Positions 16,338-25,133 of a stretch of DNA of 64,000 nt are shown here, in pieces. The DNA lies in assembly GCA_036558645.1 (NCBI GenBank), contig DATBFG010000029.1, positions 41,114-105,113 of the forward strand, in the 5' to 3' direction. The notes beneath the pieces are model-generated. The model saw only the letters and a list, made by a program, of their open reading frames with translations, searched no databases and had not been told where the DNA came from. The DNA is from DATBFG01 sp036558645 (GTDB lineage Bacteria > Acidobacteriota > Terriglobia > Terriglobales > Acidobacteriaceae). The stretch's first letter is position 1. Each line of letters opens with the position of its first letter. Both the position numbers and the translations under genes were made by a program.

Positions 16338-18800
16338 ATGAATGGACAGCTTGTAAGTGGTAAATCTGTCATTGAATTTCTTCGGCGAACGTTCCGCGCA
16401 GTAGTCTTCCTCGCGCTAGTTTCTACCTGCGTTTTTGCCCAATCAACATTGCCAGATCATCCACAGCCGCAACCGCCGGACCATCCGCAGCCACAACAGC
16501 CTCTGCCAGATGCGCCTAGGCCGCAAACGTCCATGCCCCCTAAACCACAGCCATCGGCGGCGAAGCCACCCACCAAGCAAACGGTGGACGATGATTGGCC
16601 TCGGAAGTTCGCGCACGGAAACGAAACGATCTCGATGTACCAGCCGCAAATCGATGATTGGAAGGATGACCAATTACAGGCATATGCGGCTCTCTCGGTA
16701 GGAACGCAGGGGAGCGAGACACTCAAGTACGGTGTTATCTGGTTCAACGCCCGGACCGAGGTGGATAAGGTCAACCGGCAGGTCACGCTCGATAATTTCC
16801 AAGTTACCAAGGTCAAGTTTCCCACCGTTGAAACCAAGGAAGCGGAATATCAATCGTTTTTGCAGTCTCAAATGCCAGCAAAATCAAAGGTGATCGCGCT
16901 GGATCGTCTGGAAGCGGCACTGGCTGTTAGTGATGCGGAAGAGTCGCAGGTCAAGGGATTCCCGGTTAAGAACGATCCTCCCAAGATCATCTTCAGTATG
17001 AAGCCGGCCATGCTGGTAATGATCGATGGCCCGGCACAGTTCCGAGACATCGGGGGAACGGACTTGCGGTTGGTCTTGAATTCGAAAGCCGTCGTCCTTC
17101 TGGATACCAAGAAAAACAAGTACTACCTAAATGTCATGGATGGGTGGATGGAATCACTCAACTTGCTAGGCGGTCCCTGGACGTACGTAAGCAAGATCCC
17201 GGACGACATGAAAGAAATCACGAAGGGAATTATGGAACGGCAGCAGGCGAAACTGCCGGAGGGGACAACACCACCTTCCCTCAAGCAAGCCAACAAGGAA
17301 AAGAAGATTCCAGAGATCAAGGTGACCACAGAGCCGACGGAACTATTGGTGACCGAAGGCGCCCCGCTGTATGAAGCAATTCCGGAGACCGGCCTGGACT
17401 TCGTGAAGAACACGACGGCCAACATCTTCCGCGAGAATGCTGGTTCCAACTATTACGTTCTTCTGGCGGGCCGGTGGTTCAAGTCCAATTCGCTGGAGAG
17501 CGGGTCGTGGACGTTTGTTGATGGCGAGCATCTGCCGACCGGCTTCAGCTTGATCCCCGAGAGCAGCGCCAAGGCCAACGTGCTCGCGTCTGTGCCCGGG
17601 ACCGGTCCTGCCAGGGAAGCTCTGATTGCGAACTCGATTCCGCAGACAGCTACGATTACGCGCAACGAAGCCCATCTAGAAGTGCAGTACGACGGGGAAC
17701 CTCAGTTCAAGAATATTGAAGGCACACAACTGGAATACGCAGCGAATACGGCAACGCCTGTCATTCGGGTAGCTGATAAGAATTACTACGCCGTGGAGAA
17801 CGCAGTTTGGTTTGTTGGGCCGTCCCCGAATGGGCCGTGGGTTGTTGCAACGCAGGTACCGGCAGAAATCTATGCGATTCCACCTAGTGCGCCACTGCAC
17901 TACGTAACCTACGTCAAGGTGTATAGCTCGACGCCGGAAGTAGTCCACGTAGGCTACACCCCGGGCTACTACGGCACAGTGGTCTCTTCCTGGACCACCA
18001 CTGTTGTCTACGGCACAGGCTGGTATTACCCGCCCTACGTCGGTCAGTACTGGTATGGAGCACCGTACACATACGGCGTGGGGGTTGCTACGACTTGGAA
18101 CTCAGGCACTGGATGGAGCATCACGTTCGGAGTCGGCTACTCCTACGGCTATCCATACTACTATCCGTGGTGGGGGCCTTGGGGATATTACGGAGCATGC
18201 TGCTGGGGGCCAGCTTGGGGATACGGCTATGGCGGTTATGCGGCGGCGAACGTTTACGGGCGCTGGGGGAATACGGCATACGCAGGGACGCGCGCAGCTT
18301 GGGCGAATCCTTACACCGGAAATTACGGCGCGGCGAGCAGAACGGCATTCCAAAACACACAGCGAGGCACGTATGGCGTAGCCGGTCGAGGAACGAACAC
18401 GAATATCTACACGGGTAATACCTACGGTGGCCGCGGTGCTGTCGCTTACGATCCAAAAACGGGCATCGTCGCCGGTGGCGGAGCAGGGTACGCGGGGAAC
18501 ATTTACAGCGGAGCGGGCACGGCGGGGCGCGGCGGCTTTGCTTATAACACCAATACTGGTGCCGGAATCGCTGCGGGAAACGACAACGTTTACGCCGGCA
18601 AAGACGGTACGGTGTACCGATATGATCGGCAGAACGGGAACTGGTCGCAGAATTCGGGCAACGGATGGCAATCCACCAATAAACCGCAGCCCAGTCTTCA
18701 ACAGCAGGAACGAGCGCGCTCGGTCGGGCAACAACGTACGCAAAACTTCAGCCGCTCGATGGGAGGAGGGATGCGTACGGGCGGAGGCCGTAGGAGATGA
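16338..18800 (+). CDS. Large secreted protein with three YY-x-GxW repeats and a Tyr/Gly-rich tail
   Basis: An 820-residue secreted protein. Signal peptide to about residue 35 (cleavage after VFAQ), then a proline-rich linker (36-80). Residues 95-215 form an uncharacterised domain. Three divergent repeats of about 65 residues follow at 226-290, 336-402 and 446-510, each with the order 'x-GxP-x-F-x-x-I-x-x-T-x-L ... YY ... GxW ... GxW' (KYYLNVMDGW, NYYVLLAGRW, NYYAVENAVW). Residues 520-820 are extremely rich in Tyr, Gly, Trp and Ala, the kind of tail seen in surface or matrix proteins. Similar proteins in acidobacteria are usually left hypothetical or labelled carbohydrate-binding. A cell-surface role is inferred. 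Confidence 0.8.
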   Translation: MNGQLVSGKSVIEFLRRTFRAVVFLALVSTCVFAQSTLPDHPQPQPPDHPQPQQPLPDAPRPQTSMPPKPQPSAAKPPTKQTVDDDWPRKFAHGNETISMYQPQIDDWKDDQLQAYAALSVGTQGSETLKYGVIWFNARTEVDKVNRQVTLDNFQVTKVKFPTVETKEAEYQSFLQSQMPAKSKVIALDRLEAALAVSDAEESQVKGFPVKNDPPKIIFSMKPAMLVMIDGPAQFRDIGGTDLRLVLNSKAVVLLDTKKNKYYLNVMDGWMESLNLLGGPWTYVSKIPDDMKEITKGIMERQQAKLPEGTTPPSLKQANKEKKIPEIKVTTEPTELLVTEGAPLYEAIPETGLDFVKNTTANIFRENAGSNYYVLLAGRWFKSNSLESGSWTFVDGEHLPTGFSLIPESSAKANVLASVPGTGPAREALIANSIPQTATITRNEAHLEVQYDGEPQFKNIEGTQLEYAANTATPVIRVADKNYYAVENAVWFVGPSPNGPWVVATQVPAEIYAIPPSAPLHYVTYVKVYSSTPEVVHVGYTPGYYGTVVSSWTTTVVYGTGWYYPPYVGQYWYGAPYTYGVGVATTWNSGTGWSITFGVGYSYGYPYYYPWWGPWGYYGACCWGPAWGYGYGGYAAANVYGRWGNTAYAGTRAAWANPYTGNYGAASRTAFQNTQRGTYGVAGRGTNTNIYTGNTYGGRGAVAYDPKTGIVAGGGAGYAGNIYSGAGTAGRGGFAYNTNTGAGIAAGNDNVYAGKDGTVYRYDRQNGNWSQNSGNGWQSTNKPQPSLQQQERARSVGQQRTQNFSRSMGGGMRTGGGRRR

Positions 18801-18810
18801 GCCTCGCAGA

Positions 18811-18840
18811 AAAGAAAAAGGGCCCAGTTTCCCGAGCCCC
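18811..18840 (-). terminator. Terminator of the duplicated-domain exported protein
   Basis: Read on the minus strand, GGGCTCG and TGGGCCC pair (with wobble pairs) around a short loop and are followed by TTTTTCTTTT. It lies directly after the gene that ends at 18865 and may also act on the opposite transcript. Confidence 0.65.
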
Positions 18841-18864
18841 TTCCTTGCATGTGCTGTTCAAAAA

Positions 18865-19431
18865 CTAATAGCGACCACCGCCAGAAGCTACCGCACCGAA
18901 AGGCGTGTTTGGCGGAATATTGTAGTGCACATAAATATCGCGCATGCGTCCTTCCATGCTACGCACTTCATCCCAGTTGTTAGTAGCGCGATACTGTTGC
19001 CACCGAGAAAAGTAGCTGTCGAAGCGCCGCTGATCATCTGGTGACAGCCGAGCTGCCGTGCCCCAGCTCCCGTATCCGTGGTCATTCCGCCAGTCACCGT
19101 CGCGATCTCCACCCCAACCTCCCTGGCCATTCGTGGCAATCCGTCCATACGGAGTGCTGGCTGGAATTCCATAGTGCTGGTAGATGTCCTGCATGCGTTT
19201 TTCCATGCTGGCGATTTCATCACCGTTGTTGGTTCGCCTGTACTCAAGCCAACGGGAGTAGTAGCTGTCGAAACGACGCTGATCATCGGGCGAGAGCCGC
19301 GGCCCTCCGTACCCGTACTGGTACCAGCTTGCTGGGACGACCCGATAGTCCCGGTAATAGTTTTGCGCCTGCGACAATGCCGGCAACGCTAAAACTATTA
19401 ACCCTGCGCACATTGCCAAAAATCTGTTCAT
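18865..19431 (-). CDS. Exported protein made of two tandem repeats
   Basis: A 188-residue protein with a signal peptide (residues 1-22, ending ALSQA). The mature part consists of two near-identical units of about 55 residues, each starting RLSPDDQRRFDSY and continuing SRW-x-x-YR-x-TNN-x-DE, then M-x-R-M-x-DIY-x-HY-x-IP-x-x-TP-[YF]G. A glycine/aspartate/tryptophan-rich linker separates them. Units start near residues 46 and 127. The repeat is helical and polar with conserved Trp and Tyr, suggesting a protein- or polysaccharide-binding module in the periplasm. I do not recognise a described family. Own terminator, no operon partner. Confidence 0.78.
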   Translation of the reverse strand: MNRFLAMCAGLIVLALPALSQAQNYYRDYRVVPASWYQYGYGGPRLSPDDQRRFDSYYSRWLEYRRTNNGDEIASMEKRMQDIYQHYGIPASTPYGRIATNGQGGWGGDRDGDWRNDHGYGSWGTAARLSPDDQRRFDSYFSRWQQYRATNNWDEVRSMEGRMRDIYVHYNIPPNTPFGAVASGGGRY

Positions 19432-19664
19432 AGCCCCTCCTGCTAGAGCAGTTCCACAGACGCTACTTACCGCCTGTATACAGTGAGAGGATTTGGGAGA
19501 TCAGCGGGTTGCTACGCTAGAGCAAAGTTTTGTAAACGGCTGAATAGGGGTAGAGGGAGTGTTCAGCGGAGAACAGTACGATGGGACTAAAGTTATCAGT
19601 GAGTTTAGAAGGCAAAAAGACAATCGAGAGGCAAACTCCAAACTCAGAACTAGAAACTCATTGG

Positions 19665-21878
19665 TCAGAATTCCGCCAAAGCCTTCATTGCACGGAACAG
19701 ATCTTCTGCCTGAGGCAGGATCGCGTCTTCAAGAATTGGCTGATAGGCGACGAACGTATCGAGTGCGGCCACGCGGCGTACCGGTGCGTCGAGATATTCG
19801 AAGAGGTCATCAGCGATACGAGCCGCTATTTCGGCTCCGTAACCCCAACTCAGGGTATCTTCGTAAGCGACTATGACGCGGTTGGTCTTCTTCACTGATT
19901 GAGCGATCGCTTCCCAGTCAAACGGGTTCAAAGACCGCAGATCGATTAATTCGACATGCACTCCATGTTCGCGTTCCATACGTTGCGCCGCCTGCAATGC
20001 GCGCGGGACCACAGCCCCGTATGTGATTACGGTCAGGTCGGTACCAGACTGCACTATCTTCGCCTTGCCAAACGGGATCATGTAATCCGGTCCCGGATAA
20101 GGAGCGCGGCCATAGGTTTCGCGATAGAGCCGCTTGTGTTCGAGGAACAGCACGGGATCGTCGCAGCGTATTGCGGTCCGCAGGAGTCCTGCAGCATCGA
20201 GTGCGTTAGAGGGGAAGACTACGCGTAGGCCAGGAGTATGCGTGAAGATGCTCTCGCCGCATTGCGAGTGATAGATAGCGCCACCAGTCAGGTATCCGCC
20301 AATGGCAACCCGGATGACGGCAGGAGAGGTGAAGCCGTTATTTGAACGCCAGCGGATGAGCGGCAGTTCATCGCGCAACTGCATCATCGCAGGCCAGATG
20401 TAGTCGAAGAATTGGATCTCGACCACTGGCTTCAGTCCACGCGTTGCCATGCCTGTAGCGCGGCCAACAATGTTTGCCTCAGCTAGGGGTGAGTTGAAGA
20501 CGCGGTCAGAACCGAATTCACATTGCAGCCCGGCGGTCAGCTTGAAGACGCCGCCCTTTCCCTTGATGAGTTTTTCTTCGAGATATTGCTCGCGACTGCA
20601 ATCAGCCACGTCTTCGCCAAACATCACGATACGCTCATCTCGCTGCATCTCATCGCGAAGCGTGGCATTGATTAGATCAGCCATCGTCTTTTCAGGGGCC
20701 GGTTTGCCATTCGAGCTCGCCGGAAATTGAGGTTGAGTATCGAAATGCGAGGAGGTGACATCCAGATCTTCGGAATAAACAAAGCGTAGAACGGTATCCT
20801 CGGTAGGGACTGCAGCTTCGAGGGCACGATCAGTATCCGCCTGGATATGATCCTCGACCTCTTTCTCAAGCTGATTGATTCCCTTTTCGTCGAGGATGCC
20901 CTCGCGGAGAAGGAACATCTGCATGCGGGGAATGGGATCGCGCTGTGCGTCTTTCTGCCGCTCGACATCGGGACGATAGAGCCGCTCGTCGTCGGAGAGT
21001 GAATGCGAGTAGGGCCGAATGACATGCGCGTGGATGAAAGATGGCCCGACTCCTGCACGGCTGTGCGCCATCGATCGCGTGAACGCACCGTACGTGGCGA
21101 CAGGATCGGTGCCATCGACCTCTTCGAAGTGGAAGTTGGGGTAATTAGCAACCAGGCGCGAAATATTACCGCCTGCCGTCTGGACTTCAACCGGAACCGA
21201 TATCGCGTACTCGTTATCCTGAACAACGAATATGACAGGAATCTTTAGGTTGGAGGCGCTGTTCATGCCCTCCCAGAACTCGCCTTCACTGGTAGTGCCG
21301 TCGCCGAGAGATACGTACGTGACTTCGTCTCCGTAAAATTTAACGTCCTTAAACTCTCGATAATCTCCCGAAACCTTCTTGGCTGAGTCGGGATGCCGAG
21401 CGAGGTAGCGTCCAGCCTCCGCGCAGCCGATAGCCTGCAAGACCTGGCTGCCAGTCGGCGAAGATTGCGTCACTATGTTCAACTTGGGGTGTCCCCAGTG
21501 CGAGGGCATCTGCCGGCCGCCGGAACTCGGATCGTCCGCCTTGCCAGTAGCCTGCAACAGCATTTCGTAGGGTGTGACACCCAGGCCCAGACACAGTGCC
21601 CGGTCTCGATAGTAAGGATAGAACCAATCGTAAGCCGGCTTCATGGCGAAAGCTGCGGCGACTCCGATGGCTTCATGCCCGGCACCCGAAATCTGGAAAA
21701 AGATTTTCTGTTGCCGCTTGAGGAGGATCTCCCGGTCGTCCAGCTTGCGGGAGGTATACATGATGCGGTACGCGTCGACAAGTTGCTGGCGGGTAAGATC
21801 TTCATAGGTCTTACCGCGCCGCGAAGTATCTGTTTGGGTCGTGCTCGCAGTCTTGGGTTCTGTCTTTGTCGTCGCCAT
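19665..21878 (-). CDS. 2-oxoacid dehydrogenase E1, alpha and beta subunits fused
   Basis: Thiamine-diphosphate-dependent decarboxylase component of a pyruvate or branched-chain 2-oxoacid dehydrogenase complex. In one 737-residue chain, residues 25-365 are the alpha subunit: it has SGAGHEAIGVA, the thiamine motif starting GDGTTSEGEFWEGMN and ending QDNEYAIS. Residues 395-737 are the beta subunit (TMADLINATLRDEM, FGEDVADCSREQYLEE, PLAEANIVGRATG, HTPGLRVVFPSNALDAAG). The subunits are normally separate genes; the fusion occurs in acidobacteria and Bacteroidetes. No E2 or E3 gene adjoins. The GHEAIGVA region resembles branched-chain 2-oxoacid enzymes, but the substrate cannot be decided by eye. 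Confidence 0.92.
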   Translation of the reverse strand: MATTKTEPKTASTTQTDTSRRGKTYEDLTRQQLVDAYRIMYTSRKLDDREILLKRQQKIFFQISGAGHEAIGVAAAFAMKPAYDWFYPYYRDRALCLGLGVTPYEMLLQATGKADDPSSGGRQMPSHWGHPKLNIVTQSSPTGSQVLQAIGCAEAGRYLARHPDSAKKVSGDYREFKDVKFYGDEVTYVSLGDGTTSEGEFWEGMNSASNLKIPVIFVVQDNEYAISVPVEVQTAGGNISRLVANYPNFHFEEVDGTDPVATYGAFTRSMAHSRAGVGPSFIHAHVIRPYSHSLSDDERLYRPDVERQKDAQRDPIPRMQMFLLREGILDEKGINQLEKEVEDHIQADTDRALEAAVPTEDTVLRFVYSEDLDVTSSHFDTQPQFPASSNGKPAPEKTMADLINATLRDEMQRDERIVMFGEDVADCSREQYLEEKLIKGKGGVFKLTAGLQCEFGSDRVFNSPLAEANIVGRATGMATRGLKPVVEIQFFDYIWPAMMQLRDELPLIRWRSNNGFTSPAVIRVAIGGYLTGGAIYHSQCGESIFTHTPGLRVVFPSNALDAAGLLRTAIRCDDPVLFLEHKRLYRETYGRAPYPGPDYMIPFGKAKIVQSGTDLTVITYGAVVPRALQAAQRMEREHGVHVELIDLRSLNPFDWEAIAQSVKKTNRVIVAYEDTLSWGYGAEIAARIADDLFEYLDAPVRRVAALDTFVAYQPILEDAILPQAEDLFRAMKALAEF

Positions 21879-22054
21879 CCGCCCGAGGTCCCCGAGGTCT
21901 ATTGTAAATGGTGACCGGCGGTTCCGAATATACTGAAAGCGCTGGTCTTGTGCCTTTCAGATCGGCAACAATCTTTGGATGCGTGCTCCCAGGAAGAAGT
22001 GGTCGCATGTCCTCCATGGCCTTGACAGCTAGTGGCGGCTAGAGCTGTTTTTTC

Positions 22055-22753
22055 ATGATCAAATTCAACCGCACATTCGACCCCCACCAGATCCGACTCG
22101 TAATTTTTGACCTTGATGGCACGCTAATTGACTCGCGGCTCGACCTAATTCATTCGATCAATGCCATGTTGCGGCACTTCGAGCGCACTGAGTTGCCGGG
22201 AGACGTTGTTGCTTCTTATGTCGGGGATGGAGCGCCAATGCTGGTCCGTCGTGCTCTGGGTGACCCGGTGGACGAAGCCTTCCTGAAAGAGGCCATCGAA
22301 TATTTTCTCGGCTACTACCGGGTCCACAAGCTCGATTACACCCTGGTTTACGACGGAATTAAGGAAGCATTAACGTCGATTCGTGGAAACAATGGATCGC
22401 GAACGATGGCGGTGCTATCCAACAAGCCGGTAAATCCGTCGCGCGACATCATTAATGCCCTTGGACTTGGTGAATTCTTTGCGTTTGTATACGGGGGAAA
22501 TAGTTTTCAGACCAAGAAGCCCGATCCGCTGGGTGCGCGAACCCTGCTGCGGGAAACGATGATAAAAGCAGAAGAGACACTGATTGTGGGGGATTCGTCG
22601 AACGATATCTTGACGGGACGGAACGCTGGTCTGTGGAGCTGCGGTGTAACCTACGGCTTTGCTCCGCATACCTTGTGCGAAGTGCCCCCGGACGTAGTGA
22701 TCGACTCGCCGGAGGATCTGCTGAGATTGTTCCAGACAAGCAACAGGCAATAA
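22055..22753 (+). CDS. gph: HAD-family phosphatase, phosphoglycolate phosphatase-like
   Basis: A 232-residue hydrolase of the haloacid dehalogenase superfamily. Motif I is FDLDGTLIDSR (nucleophile Asp, residues 19-29), motif II lies in MAVLSNKP, motif III has the lysine in TKKPDP and motif IV is VGDSSNDI with the metal-binding aspartates. The helical cap between motifs I and II is of the C1 type found in Gph and PGMB-like enzymes. By family, it probably removes 2-phosphoglycolate or a similar sugar phosphate; the exact substrate is inferred. It is transcribed divergently from the E1 gene. Confidence 0.87.
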   Translation: MIKFNRTFDPHQIRLVIFDLDGTLIDSRLDLIHSINAMLRHFERTELPGDVVASYVGDGAPMLVRRALGDPVDEAFLKEAIEYFLGYYRVHKLDYTLVYDGIKEALTSIRGNNGSRTMAVLSNKPVNPSRDIINALGLGEFFAFVYGGNSFQTKKPDPLGARTLLRETMIKAEETLIVGDSSNDILTGRNAGLWSCGVTYGFAPHTLCEVPPDVVIDSPEDLLRLFQTSNRQ

Positions 22754-22836
22754 GTCTTTTTTTTGGCCACAGTTATTCTCGCTGGTTACCAGCAGTGGCT
22801 AGCCTATCTGCAGTTTCGGTTACACTGCATTTATCA

Positions 22837-23472
22837 ATGCAAATTTCACTGAACGGGAATTCTTTTAGCCCAGCGGAGGCGCGCAAACTCCGCAGCTTGA
22901 AAACTCCCCACGGAATTCAGCGCGCTCTCGATGACATGCCGTACCACTTGGCCGACACGGCTTGGTCACCTCGGCGAGTGCTTCGCGAAAATACCTCGCA
23001 TTGCTTTGAAGGCGCTCTATTCGCGGCGGCCGCGCTGCGAGTGAATGGATATCCTCCACTGATTCTGGATCTCGAGGCGGAGCGGGATACAGACCACGTG
23101 ATCGCTGTCTTCCGTCACCACGGGCACTGGGGTGCTATCGCCAAATCGAATTACACCGGATGCCGTTACCGCGAGCCGGTATACCGTTCGCTCCGAGAGT
23201 TGGCTCTTAGCTACTTTGAGGGATATTTCAATCTGCGAAGGCAGCGTTCGCTCCGGACCTTTTCCCGCCCGGTGAACCTGGCACGCTTCGACCGCCGAAC
23301 TTGGATGACCACGGAAGAACCGCTTTGGTTCATTGCCGAATACCTGTTCGATATTCATCATTATCCGCTGCTAACGCGGGCGATGGCCAAGCGGCTGAAC
23401 CGACTCGATGATCGCTCATTTCGAGCGGGGTGTTTGGGAAGAGCAGAGAAGGGGCGCCAAGAACGGAGCTAG
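22837..23472 (+). CDS. Transglutaminase-like cysteine-protease-fold protein
   Basis: A 211-residue soluble protein. SHCFEGALFAAAALR (about residues 56-70) has the appearance of the nucleophilic Cys helix of the transglutaminase fold. DTDHVIAVF (about residues 88-96) supplies a following His strand, and WGAIAKSNYTGCRYREPVYR could carry the Asp. That order, Cys-His-Asp over about 60 residues, fits the superfamily. The ATG at 22837 has no clear ribosome binding site; upstream in-frame codons would enter the phosphatase gene. It follows that gene by 83 bp. Family call by motif only, and activity is uncertain. Confidence 0.66.
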   Translation: MQISLNGNSFSPAEARKLRSLKTPHGIQRALDDMPYHLADTAWSPRRVLRENTSHCFEGALFAAAALRVNGYPPLILDLEAERDTDHVIAVFRHHGHWGAIAKSNYTGCRYREPVYRSLRELALSYFEGYFNLRRQRSLRTFSRPVNLARFDRRTWMTTEEPLWFIAEYLFDIHHYPLLTRAMAKRLNRLDDRSFRAGCLGRAEKGRQERS

Positions 23473-23551
23473 TGCATGAGCCCGGAGTTAGTTCATAGAG
23501 TCCCTCCAATGGCACAGCGGTTTCGCCCGGATCCTAAGCTAAGATAACCGC

Positions 23552-24436
23552 ATGCGTTGGTCGTTGCTTTTGGCTGTTTTGTGTCTTGTCGGAACCTCGC
23601 ATCGTTCAGCTGTAGCCCAAACTTCAGCCGAAACAGCTTCCACGCTGTCCAGCCACGAGATCCGTGCGCTCTTCAATAAGGTCGCTGAGAAGGATCGCGA
23701 GAACAATAAGCTTGCACGCGCCTACACATACATTAAAAGGCAAGAAGCCCGAAACCTAGGCGAAAAGGACCAATCGAAATCAGTCGATTCGAAAACCTAC
23801 GAGATCATGATTCTCTACGAGGATCCGGTGGCGCGCCAAATCGCGAAAGATGATAAGCCACTCTCCGCTAAGGACGCCGCGAAGGAAGATGAGAAGATTC
23901 AAAAGATCATCGACAAGCGCAAGAATGAAAGCGAGGAGGATCGCCGAAAGCGTCTGGCGAAAGAGGAAAAGGAAAGGGAAGAGTCTCGAAAGTTCGTGAG
24001 CGAAATTGCGGAGGCTTACGAATTTCAGCAGGTTGGCACGGAATCTTTTGAAGGCAGGGAGACGTATGTCATCGATGCAGAGCCCAAGGCTGGATACGAG
24101 CCTCATAGCAAAGATGCCAAATTTTTGACGAAGTTCCGCTTCCGTATCTGGATTGATAAGGCGGAGAGTCAGTGGGTCAAACTGGATGCACTGAGCCTCG
24201 ACACGGTTTCATTCGGCCTGTTCCTGGTTCGTCTACATAAAGGCGCGCGCGTGCAAGTGGAACAGACACGGGTGAACGATGAAGTCTGGTTGCCACAGCA
24301 CATCAACTTAAAGGTCGATGCCAAAGTCGCCCTGCTAAAAGGCTTCAACATGGATATAGACATCACCTATCGTGATTACAAGAAGTTCCACACGGATACG
24401 AAGATTGTGCCGGGAGAAGAGGTGACAGAGAAGTAA
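23552..24436 (+). CDS. Exported hypothetical protein with central coiled coil
   Basis: A 294-residue protein with a signal peptide (residues 1-22, ending SAVAQ). Residues 35-70 are helical. Residues 100-150 are a very charged Lys/Glu/Arg stretch likely to form a coiled coil (DAAKEDEKIQKIIDKRKN). The C-terminal half is beta-rich (FRFRIWIDKAESQWVKLDA, FNMDIDITYRDYKKF) and recalls the LolA/outer-membrane lipoprotein-sorting fold, where a curved sheet holds lipid. That comparison is tentative. It is convergent with the ATP synthase operon. Confidence 0.7.
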   Translation: MRWSLLLAVLCLVGTSHRSAVAQTSAETASTLSSHEIRALFNKVAEKDRENNKLARAYTYIKRQEARNLGEKDQSKSVDSKTYEIMILYEDPVARQIAKDDKPLSAKDAAKEDEKIQKIIDKRKNESEEDRRKRLAKEEKEREESRKFVSEIAEAYEFQQVGTESFEGRETYVIDAEPKAGYEPHSKDAKFLTKFRFRIWIDKAESQWVKLDALSLDTVSFGLFLVRLHKGARVQVEQTRVNDEVWLPQHINLKVDAKVALLKGFNMDIDITYRDYKKFHTDTKIVPGEEVTEK

Positions 24437-24640
24437 GAAGCGGTCGTCAGTTTGCAGTCGTCAGCTGGTTACAATCTCGCCCGAAGGTTGTTTATTTTTG
24501 TGGACAAATACTGGGTGATGAACGATCCAGCCGCATACGATGCTCCCAGGTACGGGACTGAGACGACCCAAAAAACAGAGCTCCACGGCAACATTTGGCA
24601 GGTACGCTGACGACTGAAAGCTGAAGACTGACGACTGGCT
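24437..24640. repeat. Intergenic element flanked by inverted GTCGTCAGT repeats
   Basis: The left edge has GTCGTCAGT twice (about 24444 and 24457). The right edge has the reverse complement, ACTGACGAC or GCTGACGACTG, twice (about 24604 and 24625). The approximately 150 bp between them encode nothing I recognise. Related words recur at 25049-25133 and, more loosely, at 31300-31356, so this is a dispersed short repeat family. Confidence 0.55.
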
Positions 24641-25048
24641 CTAGCCTTTCTTCTCCGCCACTTCCAGACGCGTTTCCGAGCGCTTGAGTGCCGATTGGGC
24701 CCGGGGGTAGTCAATGTCCGGGCTGGTGCTCTTCAGACGCTCCTCCGCGCGGTGTTTGGCTTCCTCGGCACGTTTCACATCGATCTCATCGGCGCGCTCA
24801 GCAGTCTCAGCGAGGATGGTGACTTTTTCAGGCAAGACTTCGGCGAAGCCCCATGCGACCGCGAGATGATGCGTCGCGCCAGCGTTGCGGTAGCTGATCT
24901 CCCCAACGGCAAGTTCCGTGATGAGTGGAGCATGACCCGGCAGAATTCCCAGGTAGCCGTTCTTTCCGGGAATCTGCATCTCCTCGGCCTGGTCTTTGAT
25001 GACCCTCTTCTCAGGAGTGACTACTTCGAGTTCGAATGTTTCTGCCAT
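24641..25048 (-). CDS. atpC: F-type ATP synthase subunit epsilon
   Basis: Central-stalk subunit of F1, which inhibits ATP hydrolysis and couples rotation. The N-terminal beta-barrel begins FELEVVTPEKRVIKDQAEE and includes PGKNGYLGILPGHAPLITEL, the best conserved segment of the family. The C-terminal two-helix part (EEAKHRAEERLKS) is of standard size, giving 135 residues in total. It is the last gene of the operon, 85 bp after atpD. That gap holds degenerate copies of the GTCGTCAGT repeat. Confidence 0.96.
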   Translation of the reverse strand: MAETFELEVVTPEKRVIKDQAEEMQIPGKNGYLGILPGHAPLITELAVGEISYRNAGATHHLAVAWGFAEVLPEKVTILAETAERADEIDVKRAEEAKHRAEERLKSTSPDIDYPRAQSALKRSETRLEVAEKKG

Positions 25049-25133
25049 CAGCCGTCAACTTTCGTCGTCAGTCGTCAGTCAAAATCAGCCGTCAGATGTT
25101 CTACGACCAATAACTGAAGACTGTCGACTGCTC
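25049..25133. repeat. Cluster of GTCGTCAGT-type repeats between atpD and atpC
   Basis: The gap contains CGTCGTCAGTCGTCAGTC, CAGCCGTCAGA and TGAAGACTGTCGACTG, relatives of the words at the edges of the element at 24437-24640. They lie inside the ATP synthase transcript and may fold; function unknown. Confidence 0.5.

Noticed and set aside
24437..24640. Possible insertion sequence, because of the inverted repeats
   Set aside because: The 204 bp have no transposase frame and no target duplication could be recognised; kept only as a repeat element.
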